A DNA stretch of 64,000 nt from Algoriphagus sp. Y33 (GTDB lineage Bacteria > Bacteroidota > Bacteroidia > Cytophagales > Cyclobacteriaceae), in contig NZ_CP061947.1 of assembly GCF_014838715.1 (NCBI RefSeq), positions 5,384,001 to 5,448,000 of the forward strand. Reading direction: 5' to 3'. Positions within the stretch are counted from its first letter, which is position 1. Every line of letters begins with the position of its first letter. The position numbers and the translations under genes are program-made. Positions 1-9,165 of the stretch are shown piece by piece. The notes under the pieces are model-generated. The model saw nothing but the letters and a program-made list of their open reading frames with translations. It was not told where the DNA came from and searched no databases.

Positions 1-321
1 ATGAAAAAAGTATTCGCAGTTTTCGCATTGTTTCTCTCCACCCAGTTAGTAATGGCTGCATCTAGCAATGACAATGATACTAAAAATAAAAAAGGAGAAA
101 CAGAATTGACAGAAGCCCAAAAAGAGCGTCTGACAGAAATCGAAGCCAGAGTCGACGAGATCAAAGCCATGGACTTCAGTACTATGAGTAGAGACGAGAA
201 GAAGAATGTGAGAATGGAGCTGAAAGAAATGAAAAAAGAGGCCAAGCGTGCAGGTGGCGGAGTTTACATTTCAGTAGGTGCCATTATCATTATTTTATTG
301 ATCTTGATTTTGGTGACCTAA
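1..321 (+). CDS. Small secreted or membrane-anchored protein, function unknown
   Basis: A 106-residue protein that I do not recognise. It begins with a signal-peptide-like stretch (about residues 1-20, basic MKK then hydrophobic, ending near AMA-type small residues). A highly charged, probably helical middle (about 30-85, rich in E, K and R) follows. The C-terminus is a strongly hydrophobic helix rich in I and L (about 88-105). The layout suggests a short coiled-coil held to the inner membrane at its C-terminus. The ATG is the first base of the window and is a natural start, because the signal peptide begins right there. A hairpin terminator follows 30 bases after the stop. Confidence 0.6.
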   Translation: MKKVFAVFALFLSTQLVMAASSNDNDTKNKKGETELTEAQKERLTEIEARVDEIKAMDFSTMSRDEKKNVRMELKEMKKEAKRAGGGVYISVGAIIIILLILILVT

Positions 322-349
322 ACCCATCAATCACCATCAACCATTTAAG

Positions 350-381
350 AGGCGGCCAGATCAGATTTGTCCGCCTTTTTT
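350..381 (+). terminator. Rho-independent terminator after the first gene
   Basis: GGCGG at 351-355 pairs with CCGCC at 371-375, with further weak pairing inside the loop, and six T follow directly. It ends transcription of the small protein gene at 1-321. Confidence 0.75.
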
Positions 382-400
382 GAGATTCAGTCTTAACAAC

Positions 401-436
401 AGGGCACACTGAGATTTACACACAGAGCGCGGATTA
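401..436. repeat. Degenerate CGCAGAG-type intergenic repeat
   Basis: The stretch resembles the repeats at 12880-12906, 13401-13437 and 18498-18533: a G-rich start, a GAGATTTACAC middle and an ACAGAGCGCGGA end. It is the most degenerate of the four. It lies in the 235-base gap between two convergent genes, where nothing else is recognisable apart from the terminator. Confidence 0.35.
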
Positions 437-556
437 GTAATTCCAATTTTTTTGTCCCGTGTTGGTTATCCTGCTTTTGGAGAAGCAGGGTAGTACCTTG
501 AGGGACTGAGGATAAATTCAATTTTTCTCCAGCGGTTCCCCACAAAAACAGTGAAG

Positions 557-1036
557 TTATTTTTCAGGATTTTCGATCAGGTAATTTTTAACTTGAAGTC
601 CACGTAGAAATACTACAATAAGCGGTATAAGCCATACGGTCTCATTAAAAATCAACTGAAATGCTGTTCGCTTGTTCCACCCTAACTCAGGAATGAAACT
701 CAAGGCAAACCAGATGGCCAGAATTATTTTTCCTGTAATGCCTGCGATAATCAGATACACCCAACTGACAGGGTAAAAGGCACTAAAAAATATAAGTAAG
801 CCTACGACGATTCCAAATCCTCCATAATAGGAAACAGGCAAGTTGGCGTCGATTAAATTTCCATTTGCCAACCATTCTAAAAGCGATCCTCCAATCAAGC
901 TGTAGAGCGCAGACCAAGAGAATGTGTACATGCCCGAAAGAAGAAGAATTCCACGAAAATGCATGGGAAATACAGGAAAGGAAGGGGTTTGATCCATGGG
1001 TTGATTATCTTGGGTAGTTGGATTTGCGTTTAGCAT
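557..1036 (-). CDS. Four-helix integral membrane protein, function unknown
   Basis: A 159-residue protein with a polar N-terminal tail of about 25 residues and four predicted membrane helices (roughly 28-52, 68-90, 93-115 and 128-147). No catalytic motif or named family was recognised. It is divergent from the amidase gene with only 30 bases between the two starts, so the two share a promoter region. A possible role in membrane physiology cannot be narrowed further from sequence. Confidence 0.6.
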   Translation of the reverse strand: MLNANPTTQDNQPMDQTPSFPVFPMHFRGILLLSGMYTFSWSALYSLIGGSLLEWLANGNLIDANLPVSYYGGFGIVVGLLIFFSAFYPVSWVYLIIAGITGKIILAIWFALSFIPELGWNKRTAFQLIFNETVWLIPLIVVFLRGLQVKNYLIENPEK

Positions 1037-1066
1037 TCTGGTATTTCATACTAACAAAACTATTCA

Positions 1067-2746
1067 ATGGAATCAAAAAACACCATTTCTTCCTCTGCTT
1101 TTATATTGCTGGCTTCGGTTGGATGCATTTTACTAGGTTTTACACTTGGCAAACATTCGGGAGAAATAACCCCTATTTCTATTGAAGGGGCTTCGGGGAT
1201 TTTTGGATTGTCCTTTACACCGGCTGAAAAAGACAGCATGCTAGGAGCATTGGAAAATCAGCTCAGCCACTATGAGTCATTGCGGGAAATCAAACTTGAT
1301 AATTCTGTAGTGCCTTCTCTGGTTTTCAATCCGCTTCCTACAGGATTCCAGCCGGATCAAAGTCAGCAACAATTAGAATGGGGCTTGGCTGAGGAGATAC
1401 CACTCCCGGAAAAGGAATCTGATATTGCCTATATGCCTGTACATGAACTGGCAGTGTTGATCAAAACAAAGAAGTTGTCCAGTGAGCGATTGACTAAGAT
1501 CTATTTGGATCGGATAAAGACTTATTCTGATACGCTGCAATGCCTAATTACTTTGCTGGAAAGTCCTGCATTGGAGAAAGCCAAAGCCATGGATGCTGAG
1601 TTGGCAGAAGGGAAATACCGGGGTCCATTACATGGAATTCCCTATGGAATCAAAGATCTTCTGGCGGTGAAGGGAACCAAAACCACTTGGGGTGCGATGC
1701 CATACAAGGACCAAGAGATCGATATGACTGCCAGTGTGGTGAATAAGCTGAATGACGCCGGAGGGGTTCTGATTGGCAAATTTACTCTTGGGGCTTTGGC
1801 TATGGGGGATGTCTGGTATGGAGGGGTGACCAAAAACCCTTGGAATCTAATCCAGGGCTCGAGCGGATCTTCAGCCGGATCTGCGTCAGCTGTAAGTGCT
1901 GCATTGGTTCCCTTTGCCATCGGAACAGAGACTTTAGGTTCCATCGTATCCCCTTCTACAAGGAACGGAGTAACGGGTCTCAGACCAACCTATGGGAGAG
2001 TGAGTAAATATGGTGCAATGGCCTTGAGCTGGTCAATGGATAAAATCGGTCCTATCTCCAGATCCGCCTTGGATAATGGAATTGTCTTATCCGTGATCAA
2101 TGGAGCGGATGTGATGGATGCCAGTTCCATACAGGCAGCATTTAATTATTCTGCGAGAAAGGATCTGAAAAAATTAAAAATCGGGTATTTCAGGGCTTAT
2201 TTTGAGGGAGATGATCCAAACATGAAAAATAATACTGATGTATTGGAATTACTCAGAAAGCAAGGTTTTGTATTGCATCCTGTGGAGTTTGAGGTCTCAG
2301 TAGATCCCAGAGCCATTCAGATCATGCTTTCGGTCGAAGGAGCGGCTGCATTTGATGAGCTGACTAGATTGGGTTGGGATGATCAGCTCGTAGCACAACA
2401 TAAAAATGCCTGGCCGACGATTTTTCGAGCAGCGAGATTTATCCCTGCGGTGGAGTACGTGCAGGCATCAAGACAGAGAACTATCCTGATCCAGGAAATG
2501 CATGAAATTATGAAGGATTATGACGTAATAGTCACGCCGAGCTATGGAGGCTCCCAACTTCAGGCTACCAATCTGACTGGCCATCCCGCTCTTTGCCTTC
2601 CCAATGGCTTCAATGAGCAAGGGGGGCCAACATCAATTACCTTATTGGCAAATCTATTCGAGGAAGATAAATTGGTCATGCTCGGGAATTTAATCCAGAC
2701 AGCGACTGATTGGCAAGCCCAAAGACCTCCTATGTTTGATAAGTAA
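1067..2746 (+). CDS. Amidase signature family hydrolase, membrane-anchored
   Basis: The protein (559 residues) carries the amidase signature fold of the Ser-cisSer-Lys hydrolases (GatA, fatty acid amide hydrolase and relatives). Visible catalytic positions are Lys196 in GIKD, the Ser pair at 265-266 in GSSGSS, and the likely nucleophile Ser292 in TETLGSI. The family consensus GGSSGG and GGSI are each altered by one residue (GSSGSS and LGSI). A hydrophobic helix at residues 11-28 precedes about 95 residues not found in simple amidases, so the enzyme is probably anchored with its catalytic domain outside the cytoplasm. The substrate is unknown. It is not the GatCAB subunit, because no gatB or gatC lies nearby and GatA lacks such an N-terminus. 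Confidence 0.85.
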   Translation: MESKNTISSSAFILLASVGCILLGFTLGKHSGEITPISIEGASGIFGLSFTPAEKDSMLGALENQLSHYESLREIKLDNSVVPSLVFNPLPTGFQPDQSQQQLEWGLAEEIPLPEKESDIAYMPVHELAVLIKTKKLSSERLTKIYLDRIKTYSDTLQCLITLLESPALEKAKAMDAELAEGKYRGPLHGIPYGIKDLLAVKGTKTTWGAMPYKDQEIDMTASVVNKLNDAGGVLIGKFTLGALAMGDVWYGGVTKNPWNLIQGSSGSSAGSASAVSAALVPFAIGTETLGSIVSPSTRNGVTGLRPTYGRVSKYGAMALSWSMDKIGPISRSALDNGIVLSVINGADVMDASSIQAAFNYSARKDLKKLKIGYFRAYFEGDDPNMKNNTDVLELLRKQGFVLHPVEFEVSVDPRAIQIMLSVEGAAAFDELTRLGWDDQLVAQHKNAWPTIFRAARFIPAVEYVQASRQRTILIQEMHEIMKDYDVIVTPSYGGSQLQATNLTGHPALCLPNGFNEQGGPTSITLLANLFEEDKLVMLGNLIQTATDWQAQRPPMFDK

Positions 2747-2813
2747 TCCACAAAAAAGGCTAGAGGCGCAGATTTTCTCCAATTCTTGCCTACGCTTTTA
2801 ATTTCCCGGAACC

Positions 2814-3386
2814 TTAACGTGTAGGCACTATCTCCCCCCGAATCTTCATTTTGTTCGCGTCCAAAAACCATATCTTCTGAGTGGTCTCAATGGAATAATG
2901 GTCTACCACGTTAGATACACTGTCCATATAAAGTTCTGCCAAAGTAGTAGAGGTATAAAATAAGTTCTCTTCTGCTACTTTGATTGAAACACTGCTTACT
3001 TCATCATTAGAATATAGTATTTTGATGTATTTCACTTTTCCTTCTGACTTGGGATAAAGGGTGTGTGTCAGCGAATCAGTGGAAGACTCTGTCTGATAGG
3101 ATTGAAGCAAGGAAGATTTATTGATGTCTGCTGCTGTAAACAGGCCAAATTCTTCCTCCCAATCCTGTATGGAATAGATGACATTGGTTTGGTTTTCTAC
3201 ACCCTGAACTTGAGAAACTTTAATCACTTCCATGCTATCGATCTCTTGGATTTTCATTGCGATAAATCCCTTAAGATCAAAATAAGGCTGTTTTTCCTGT
3301 GTGTTAGTAGTTTTATCCTCACAAGAAAACAGCCCAAAAAAAGTAAGAAAGAGAATCCCGAAGGAAAAACTTTTGTAATGCTTCAT
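2814..3386 (-). CDS. Putative lipoprotein, function unknown
   Basis: A 190-residue protein with a lipoprotein signal peptide: basic start, hydrophobic core, and lipobox LFSC with Cys22 as the lipidation site. The rest is a soluble domain with alternating beta-type stretches; no family was recognised. Its ATG overlaps the stop of gpmI by one base (TAATG), which suggests translational coupling and joint expression with gpmI. The ORF is complete and convergent with the amidase gene. Confidence 0.65.
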   Translation of the reverse strand: MKHYKSFSFGILFLTFFGLFSCEDKTTNTQEKQPYFDLKGFIAMKIQEIDSMEVIKVSQVQGVENQTNVIYSIQDWEEEFGLFTAADINKSSLLQSYQTESSTDSLTHTLYPKSEGKVKYIKILYSNDEVSSVSIKVAEENLFYTSTTLAELYMDSVSNVVDHYSIETTQKIWFLDANKMKIRGEIVPTR

Positions 3387-4909
3387 TAAGTCAACAGAAT
3401 ATTTCCGGTCATTTCTTCTGGCTTTTCCAATCCCATCAGCTTAAGGATAGTAGGAGCCAAATCCCCCAGTTTCCCATCGGTAATAGTAAGTTTTTCATGT
3501 TTGTCTACCATGATGCAGGGCACAAGATTCGTCGTATGTGCAGTATTAGGAGTGCCATCTTCATTGATCATCATGTCGCTATTGCCATGATCTGCGATGA
3601 CAATGATGGTGTAGTCATTAGCCAAAGCTGTAGTAATCACACTTTCCGCACAAGCATCTACCGCTTCACAAGCTTTCACTGCTGCATCAAAATCACCTGT
3701 GTGACCTACCATATCCGCATTTGCAAAGTTTAGGCAAATGAAATCAGCACTTTTCTTTTTCAGTTCACCGTTGATTTTGGAGGCGATTTCAAAAGCACTC
3801 ATTTCCGGCTTTAGATCATACGTAGCTACTTTTGGAGATGGGCAGAGTAATCTGCTTTCGCCCATGAATTCATTTTCTCTTCCACCGGAAAAGAAGAAGG
3901 TTACGTGTGGATATTTCTCTGTTTCAGCTATACGGATCTGTTTTTTATTCGCTTTCTCCAGCACCTCTCCCAGCGTATTGTTTAGGTTGTCTTTATCAAA
4001 AAGAACCTCTACTCCATTGAATGTGGCATCGTAATTTGTAAACGTGATGTAATCTACATTCAGTTTTTTCATGTTGAAATCTTCGTAATCACGCTGAGTA
4101 AGGGCCTGCGAGATCTCTCTGCCCCTATCCGTACGGAAGTTGAAGCAGATGACCAGATCACCTTCTTCTATTGTAGCCAAGGGCTTATTGTCAGCACCTG
4201 CATGGATGATTGGTCTGATGAATTCGTCAGTGACGTTATTTTCGTAGGATTTACGCATAGCAGCAATGATGTCTTTTGACTTCTCTCCCTCCCCTTTCAC
4301 CATAGCGTCATAGGCTAGTTTCACCCGTTCCCAGCGATTGTCTCTGTCCATGGCATAATATCTTCCTACCACCGAAGCGATCTGACCTGTGGAATGAGTC
4401 AAGTGCTCCTGAAGATCCTCCAGATAGCCTATGCCTCCCTTTGGATCTGTATCTCTTCCATCGGTGAACGCATGGATAAAGACATTCTCCATTCCGTTGA
4501 ATTTGGCGGCATCACAGAGTCCTTTCAGATGAGTGATGTGCGCATGTACTCCACCGTCGGAAAGCAGACCCATAAAGTGGGCCTTTTTGTTGGTAGCTTT
4601 GGCTTTCGCAAATGCTTTTACCAAAACCGGATGTGAATTTAGTTCCTTGTTTTCTACGGCAAGATTTATTTTCACCAAATCCTGATAGACTACACGCCCG
4701 GCTCCGATGTTCATATGTCCAACTTCAGAATTGCCCATTTGGCCTTCAGGCAAACCTACTGCGAGACCGGAAGCTTCCAGTCTAGCGTGTGGATATTTGG
4801 TATAAAGGCTGTCAACAAAAGGCGTTTTAGCTTTGTCAATCGCAGAAACTGAAGGGTTGGTGGCTATTCCCCAGCCATCCAAAATCATTAAAAGTACTTT
4901 CTTATCCAT
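3386..4909 (-). CDS. gpmI: 2,3-bisphosphoglycerate-independent phosphoglycerate mutase
   Basis: Interconverts 3- and 2-phosphoglycerate in lower glycolysis, using two metal ions (usually Mn) and a phosphoserine intermediate. At 507 residues it has the normal length for the family. The N-terminal LMILDGWG provides the first metal ligand, Ser61 in MGNSEVGHMN is the phosphorylated serine, and the late motifs IADHGNSD and the following HT carry further metal ligands. It is the first gene of a two-gene unit with the lipoprotein at 2814-3386. A -7 box lies four bases before the ATG. Confidence 0.97.
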   Translation of the reverse strand: MDKKVLLMILDGWGIATNPSVSAIDKAKTPFVDSLYTKYPHARLEASGLAVGLPEGQMGNSEVGHMNIGAGRVVYQDLVKINLAVENKELNSHPVLVKAFAKAKATNKKAHFMGLLSDGGVHAHITHLKGLCDAAKFNGMENVFIHAFTDGRDTDPKGGIGYLEDLQEHLTHSTGQIASVVGRYYAMDRDNRWERVKLAYDAMVKGEGEKSKDIIAAMRKSYENNVTDEFIRPIIHAGADNKPLATIEEGDLVICFNFRTDRGREISQALTQRDYEDFNMKKLNVDYITFTNYDATFNGVEVLFDKDNLNNTLGEVLEKANKKQIRIAETEKYPHVTFFFSGGRENEFMGESRLLCPSPKVATYDLKPEMSAFEIASKINGELKKKSADFICLNFANADMVGHTGDFDAAVKACEAVDACAESVITTALANDYTIIVIADHGNSDMMINEDGTPNTAHTTNLVPCIMVDKHEKLTITDGKLGDLAPTILKLMGLEKPEEMTGNILLT

Positions 4910-4913
4910 ACCG

Positions 4914-4921
4914 CAAATATA
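4914..4921 (-). promoter_or_regulatory. -7 promoter box of gpmI, abutting the start codon
   Basis: On the minus strand the bases read TATATTTG, an exact match to the Bacteroidota -7 consensus TAnnTTTG. It lies four bases upstream of the gpmI ATG at 4909, so transcription probably begins at or very near the start codon. Confidence 0.5.
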
Positions 4922-5046
4922 TTATAATTCGGAGCAAAGTTGCCCCGAAATCCCGATTAGACAAAACTTCAAGGGAACGTAATTGCTAAACTTAAAAATG
5001 CAGAACATGATTCCTTTTTTGGCTTAGTATTTGCCTAGCAAGGGCA

Positions 5047-5445
5047 ATGACCTCAGTACTAAGTTTAATCGTATCAATCTTCCTGTTTGTCCAATCTCCC
5101 GTATCGGAAATCGATACCTTGAATTCTATTGATACAGTTGTTTCTGCCATTGAAAATGGCTCAAGCAGTGATTTGGCCAAATATTTTGACTCCAGTATTT
5201 CTTTAAATATTAACGGATTACAGGGAGATTATTCTAAAAATCAGGCAGAACTTGTGTTGAGAGATTTTTTTAAGAAGAACCCGCCCCAAGGATTCAGCCT
5301 TGTCTTTCGAAGTGAAAACAATCCAAGTTTGAGCTCATATATTGGTGATTACCAGACAGTAGAAGGTGTCTTTAAGGCCTTTATTAAAATTTCCCAGCAA
5401 GCCTCAGACTTCAAAATTTACAGCCTCGAATTTGTCAAAGGCTAG
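5047..5445 (+). CDS. DUF4783 family exported protein
   Basis: A 132-residue protein with an N-terminal signal-like hydrophobic stretch and a small alpha/beta domain of the SnoaL/NTF2 type, matching what I know of DUF4783 (SIDTVVSAIENGSSSDLAKYFD at the start, and AFIKI and IYSLEF late). Function is unknown. In Bacteroidota this family is commonly found just upstream of nadC, as here (nadC starts 199 bases downstream). A role linked to NAD synthesis is not shown. Confidence 0.75.
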   Translation: MTSVLSLIVSIFLFVQSPVSEIDTLNSIDTVVSAIENGSSSDLAKYFDSSISLNINGLQGDYSKNQAELVLRDFFKKNPPQGFSLVFRSENNPSLSSYIGDYQTVEGVFKAFIKISQQASDFKIYSLEFVKG

Positions 5446-5633
5446 GTTAGGTTTTTAACTTATTTGCTAACAACGTTTTTCGCTGAAAGCGATGTTTATT
5501 TCATTTTGATAAAGTAACGGGGAAATTGATTTTTGAAATTTATCTGGCAAGGTAAAGCCATCAGAGCAAAATCAAGACTTACTCATCTAAAAGAAATTTG
5601 CTTCTTTACGTCCATGTGAGAGCTTCAAATCCC

Positions 5634-5641
5634 TATTTTTG
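5634..5641 (+). promoter_or_regulatory. -7 promoter box of nadC, abutting the start codon
   Basis: TATTTTTG matches TAnnTTTG exactly and ends three bases before the ATG at 5645. This argues for ATG 5645 rather than the in-frame TTG at 5639, which lies inside the box. Confidence 0.5.
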
Positions 5642-5644
5642 GGC

Positions 5645-6505
5645 ATGAATCCATCTTACCTTACCGAAGAAGCTATTTCCTCCTTTATTACTGCAGCTTT
5701 TGCAGAAGATATAGGCCCAGGGGACTATTCCTCTCTATCTTCTATTCCTAAAGGAAAAGCCGGCCAAGCAAAATTGTTGATCAAAGACGATGGGATTCTG
5801 GCAGGAGTAGAAATGGCAGAGCGGATTTTTAAGACTTTCGACCCGCAGCTTGAAGTAGAACTTTTTGTGAAAGATGGAGATGAAGTGAAGTATGGGGATA
5901 TTGGGCTGATAGTAAAAGGTTCTTCTGCGTCTATTCTCTCTTCTGAAAGACTGGTGCTGAATTGCATGCAGCGAATGAGCGGTATTGCTACCTTAACACA
6001 TCGATTGACTGAGAAGATTCTTCATACCAAGACCCGTCTGATGGACACACGGAAGACCACCCCTAATTTCCGTTTGATGGAAAAGTGGGCTGTGCATATC
6101 GGAGGCGGAGTCAATCATCGCTTTGCCCTATACGATATGGTGATGTTGAAGGACAACCACGTGGATTTTGCCGGTGGGATCCGTCAGGCAATTGAGCGTA
6201 GCAAAGCATATTTGGCGGCGAATGACCTTGACCTTAAAATCGAAGTGGAAACCAGAACCCTCGAAGAAGTAGCCGAAGTAATGGAAGTGGGCGGAATTGA
6301 CTTTATCATGCTGGATAATATGGATTATGACACCATGCGAAAAGCTGTAGAGATGGTGGGGGATAACTATAAAACTGAGGCATCAGGAGGAATCACTGAA
6401 GATACCCTTGTGGCAGTAGCAGAATGCGGAGTTGATTTTATTTCTATGGGAGCACTTACGCACTCCGTGAAGAGTCTGGATATCAGTCTCAAGGCTTTTG
6501 ACTAA
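5645..6505 (+). CDS. nadC: Nicotinate-nucleotide pyrophosphorylase (carboxylating)
   Basis: Quinolinate phosphoribosyltransferase: makes nicotinate mononucleotide, CO2 and pyrophosphate from quinolinate and PRPP in de novo NAD synthesis. The 286-residue protein shows the family motifs in order: EDIGPGD near the N-terminus, the RMSGIATLT helix, DTRKTTP, HRFALYDMVMLKDNH, the EVETRTLEE ligand strand, FIMLDNM, and SGGI followed by GVDFISMGALTHS. I chose ATG 5645 over the TTG two codons upstream because the TTG is part of a -7 promoter box. Together with B12 and one-carbon genes elsewhere it is part of the ordinary cofactor complement. Confidence 0.96.
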   Translation: MNPSYLTEEAISSFITAAFAEDIGPGDYSSLSSIPKGKAGQAKLLIKDDGILAGVEMAERIFKTFDPQLEVELFVKDGDEVKYGDIGLIVKGSSASILSSERLVLNCMQRMSGIATLTHRLTEKILHTKTRLMDTRKTTPNFRLMEKWAVHIGGGVNHRFALYDMVMLKDNHVDFAGGIRQAIERSKAYLAANDLDLKIEVETRTLEEVAEVMEVGGIDFIMLDNMDYDTMRKAVEMVGDNYKTEASGGITEDTLVAVAECGVDFISMGALTHSVKSLDISLKAFD

Positions 6506-6590
6506 ACTTTCTCGCAGGGTATTTGTTCTATAGTTGTAAAATAAGACTGATTTGACTTCTAGAACTCAGTTTGACTTAACCAAACCAACT

Positions 6591-6995
6591 ATGAAAAAGT
6601 TACTGTATGTCCTTTTTGTTTTCATTCTTGCTGCTTGCAGCTCCAGTTCTTTTCCGGGCAAAAACTGGTATGGCAGACACCTGACTGTGGTGGAGATGAT
6701 GGGGAACCCTGTTCAAACTTCAGGATCTCCGAATGATGCACATTTGATATTCAATTCAGAAAATAGTCTTATCAACGGAAGTGGAGGGTGTAACCGGATT
6801 TTTGGAGATTTCGTTTTGGATAAAAGAAAATCTTTAAGATTCTCCGACGTGGGAGCTACACGGATGACGTGCCAAAACCAGACTTTTGAAAACAGATTCT
6901 TGGATTTGCTAGATCAAGTCAGGTATTATGATGTAGATGGAGAGATGCTACTGCTGAAGAATGGTAGAAAAGAAGTGATTCTGAAGCTTCAGTAA
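6591..6995 (+). CDS. META domain lipoprotein (HslJ-like)
   Basis: A 134-residue lipoprotein with signal peptide and lipobox AAC (Cys about residue 15). The mature part has a META/HslJ-type domain: a W-x-G opening, SGGCNRIFGDF, and the paired cysteine motif ATRMTCQNQ. Such proteins are small beta-rich envelope proteins, and HslJ in E. coli is linked to heat response and novobiocin tolerance. The function here is unknown. An in-frame TTG 13 codons upstream would disrupt the signal peptide, so ATG 6591 is preferred. It is convergent with corA, with two bases between the genes. Confidence 0.8.
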   Translation: MKKLLYVLFVFILAACSSSSFPGKNWYGRHLTVVEMMGNPVQTSGSPNDAHLIFNSENSLINGSGGCNRIFGDFVLDKRKSLRFSDVGATRMTCQNQTFENRFLDLLDQVRYYDVDGEMLLLKNGRKEVILKLQ

Positions 6996-6997
6996 GG

Positions 6998-8113
6998 TTA
7001 AAGCCAATTTTTCTTTCTAAAGAAAAGCAACATTCCTATCACCGCAGCCGTCATTCCTCCCATAACCACGAAATAGCTGTATTTCCAATGAAGCTCAGGC
7101 ATATTGTCAAAGTTCATCCCGTAAACTCCTGCGACAAAACTAAGCGGGATAAAAATGGTGGAAATGATCGTAAGCACTTTCATGATGTTGTTCATGCGGT
7201 TGGAAAGGCTGTTCATGTAGAGATCCAGTACGCCTGAAGACATGTCGCGGAAGACTTCCATGGTTTCGATGACTTGTATTGTATTTTCGTAAAGATCCCG
7301 GATAAAAGGTCTGGTTTCCGCACTGATTTTATCGTCAGCATATTTATCGAAGGAACCGATTACTTCCCGCAGTGGGTACACTGTCCGGCGGAGATCCATC
7401 ATTTCACGTCTTTGGGCATAGAGTGATGTAAGTGTTTCGTTTCCGGGTGTGGTCATGGCTTGGGACTCCAAATTTTCTATACGTTCGCCTACATTTTCCA
7501 TAACGATAAAATAGTTGTCAATTACCGCATCCAGCAATGCATAAAGCAAATAGTCGGCTTTTCGCTGACGAATGGCACGCTTGGGATCTGTCAGTCGACT
7601 TCGTACAAATTCAAACACATCACCTTTTTTCTCTTGAAAAGTCAATAGAATCCCATCTTTTAACACGAAGCTGATCTGCTCCTCATCTATTGGTGATTCG
7701 GGACTGGAGCATTGAATCATTTTCATGGCAGCAAAAAGGTAGTCATCAAATGCTTCCATCTTCGGACGTTGATCTACACTCAGAATATCCTCAAGAGTCA
7801 GCTTGTGTATGCCGAAAAACAAGCCGATCTTCTCTAGTAATTCTACATCGTGCAAACCAATAATGTCTATCCAGAGCACCTTTTTCTTCAGCTTCAGATG
7901 AGCCTCCAGCTGATCGGGATGAATGGATTCCTCGTAGAAATCAACCTCATCATAGGAGGTTAGGTTGATTAACACATCTTCCAGTTTTTTTTCTCCGGTA
8001 AAAACCAAGGCTGCGGGCGGCAGGCCGATTTTATGGTTCTTGTTCTTTTTTTTCTTTTTAGGTTTGAAAAGCTTCTGTACAGCTTTACTATTATTTGGCG
8101 TTTGCGGGCTCAT
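6998..8113 (-). CDS. corA: Magnesium/cobalt transporter CorA
   Basis: A 371-residue member of the CorA MIT family, a pentameric channel for Mg2+ in the inner membrane. A lysine-rich N-terminus precedes the cytoplasmic funnel domain (about 40-300) and its long stalk helix. Two C-terminal membrane helices follow, with the signature YGMNF between the first helix and the periplasmic loop. The C-terminal RKKNW is basic, as expected for the positive ring near the pore. The next gene, queG, ends 16 bases upstream, so the two may be cotranscribed. Confidence 0.95.
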   Translation of the reverse strand: MSPQTPNNSKAVQKLFKPKKKKKNKNHKIGLPPAALVFTGEKKLEDVLINLTSYDEVDFYEESIHPDQLEAHLKLKKKVLWIDIIGLHDVELLEKIGLFFGIHKLTLEDILSVDQRPKMEAFDDYLFAAMKMIQCSSPESPIDEEQISFVLKDGILLTFQEKKGDVFEFVRSRLTDPKRAIRQRKADYLLYALLDAVIDNYFIVMENVGERIENLESQAMTTPGNETLTSLYAQRREMMDLRRTVYPLREVIGSFDKYADDKISAETRPFIRDLYENTIQVIETMEVFRDMSSGVLDLYMNSLSNRMNNIMKVLTIISTIFIPLSFVAGVYGMNFDNMPELHWKYSYFVVMGGMTAAVIGMLLFFRKKNWL

Positions 8114-8128
8114 AAGAATCTCCTGAGA

Positions 8129-9064
8129 TTATTTTGATTTAAGAAAATCGACATTTCTTTTCAGTCCAGCAAGTTTAGTGCGCTTTACTGCCGATTTTTT
8201 GAAGACCTTACGGAAAGTTTCCTCAGTGATTTCCTGCCAATCGGATTTTGACAATTGTTTCAAGTCTTCATTGGGTTGAAATAGTGGTTCTTGATTTGGT
8301 TTGGCAAAACGGTTCCAAGGGCATACATCCTGACAGATATCGCAGCCAAAAACCCAATTTTCCATTTTTCCTTTGAACTCCCTTGGAATGGAGTCTTTCA
8401 GCTCAATGGTCAGGTAAGAAATACAGCGGGAGCCGTCTACTACGCCATTATCCACAATCGCATCAGTAGGACAGGCATCTATGCAGGCTGTGCAGGTGCC
8501 GCAGTAATCTTTGGAGAGGGGGGTATCCGGCGCAGCTTCCAGATCAATGATGAGTTCGGTCAGAAAAAAGAAACTTCCCATCTCTTTATTAAGTAGAAGG
8601 CTATTCTTCCCCAGCCAACCCAAGCCTGCTTTCTGTGCCCATTGTCGCTCCATGACCGGAGCGGAATCCACAAAGCCACGCCCATCGATTTCACCGATTT
8701 CATCACGGAGGATTTCCAGAAATTCATTGAGCTTATCCCTTATTACAAAATGATAATCCTCTCCGTAGGCATACTTAGCAAGTTTTATATCCGATTTTCC
8801 AGTTGGCAGCTTTTCCTCAGGATAGTAATTGTAAACGAGTGAAACGACTGTTTTGGCGCCTTCCACGAGTTTGGTCGGGTCAAGGCGTTTGTCAAAATGG
8901 TTCGCCAGATAGCCCATTTGACCGTGGTAATTACGATTCAGCCACTCCTCCAGTCTAGGTGCTTCCTCTTCCAAAAATCCCGCTTTTGCTATCCCGCAAA
9001 AGTCAAAGCCCAGCCGCTTGGCGGTAGATTTGATAAGGGAAGCATTTTTCTCGGCGGGAGTCAT
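8129..9064 (-). CDS. queG: Epoxyqueuosine reductase
   Basis: Reduces epoxyqueuosine to queuosine at the wobble base of tRNAs for Asp, Asn, His and Tyr; the enzyme needs cobalamin and two [4Fe-4S] clusters. The protein shows the early FCGIAKAGF and the NYHGQMGYL motif with D in HFDKRLDP. A ferredoxin-like domain has [12 protein letters not shown] and [11 protein letters not shown]. The start at 9064 gives 311 residues and follows a -7 box, whereas an in-frame codon at 9136 adds 24 residues not typical of the family. This is one of three B12-linked functions in the window, with eutBC and the metE riboswitch. Confidence 0.95.
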   Translation of the reverse strand: MTPAEKNASLIKSTAKRLGFDFCGIAKAGFLEEEAPRLEEWLNRNYHGQMGYLANHFDKRLDPTKLVEGAKTVVSLVYNYYPEEKLPTGKSDIKLAKYAYGEDYHFVIRDKLNEFLEILRDEIGEIDGRGFVDSAPVMERQWAQKAGLGWLGKNSLLLNKEMGSFFFLTELIIDLEAAPDTPLSKDYCGTCTACIDACPTDAIVDNGVVDGSRCISYLTIELKDSIPREFKGKMENWVFGCDICQDVCPWNRFAKPNQEPLFQPNEDLKQLSKSDWQEITEETFRKVFKKSAVKRTKLAGLKRNVDFLKSK

Positions 9065-9068
9065 GGGG

Positions 9069-9076
9069 TAAAGATA
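9069..9076 (-). promoter_or_regulatory. -7 promoter box of queG
   Basis: The minus strand reads TATCTTTA, one mismatch from TAnnTTTG, four bases upstream of ATG 9064. It supports the shorter queG start and a very short or absent leader. Confidence 0.4.
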
Positions 9077-9134
9077 GGGGAGTTTGGTTTTAAGGAAGAA
9101 TCTTAAACCGTTGTGGAACTTTTTTCCATAAAAC

Positions 9135-9161
9135 ACACGTATATTTAATCAAAACACGTGT
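9135..9161 (+). promoter_or_regulatory. Possible operator and promoter of the DUF6364/PIN operon
   Basis: ACACGT (9135-9140) and ACGTGT (9156-9161) form an inverted repeat around TATATTTA (9140-9147), which is one mismatch from the -7 consensus. The second arm lies four bases before the antitoxin ATG. This layout is what autoregulation by an antitoxin would need; that role is inference. Confidence 0.35.
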
Positions 9162-9165
9162 AATC

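Noticed and set aside
1642..1944. Long antisense frames inside the amidase, metE and glyA genes
   Set aside because: They mirror the codon pattern of the real genes and show no domain. The sense-strand genes are secure.
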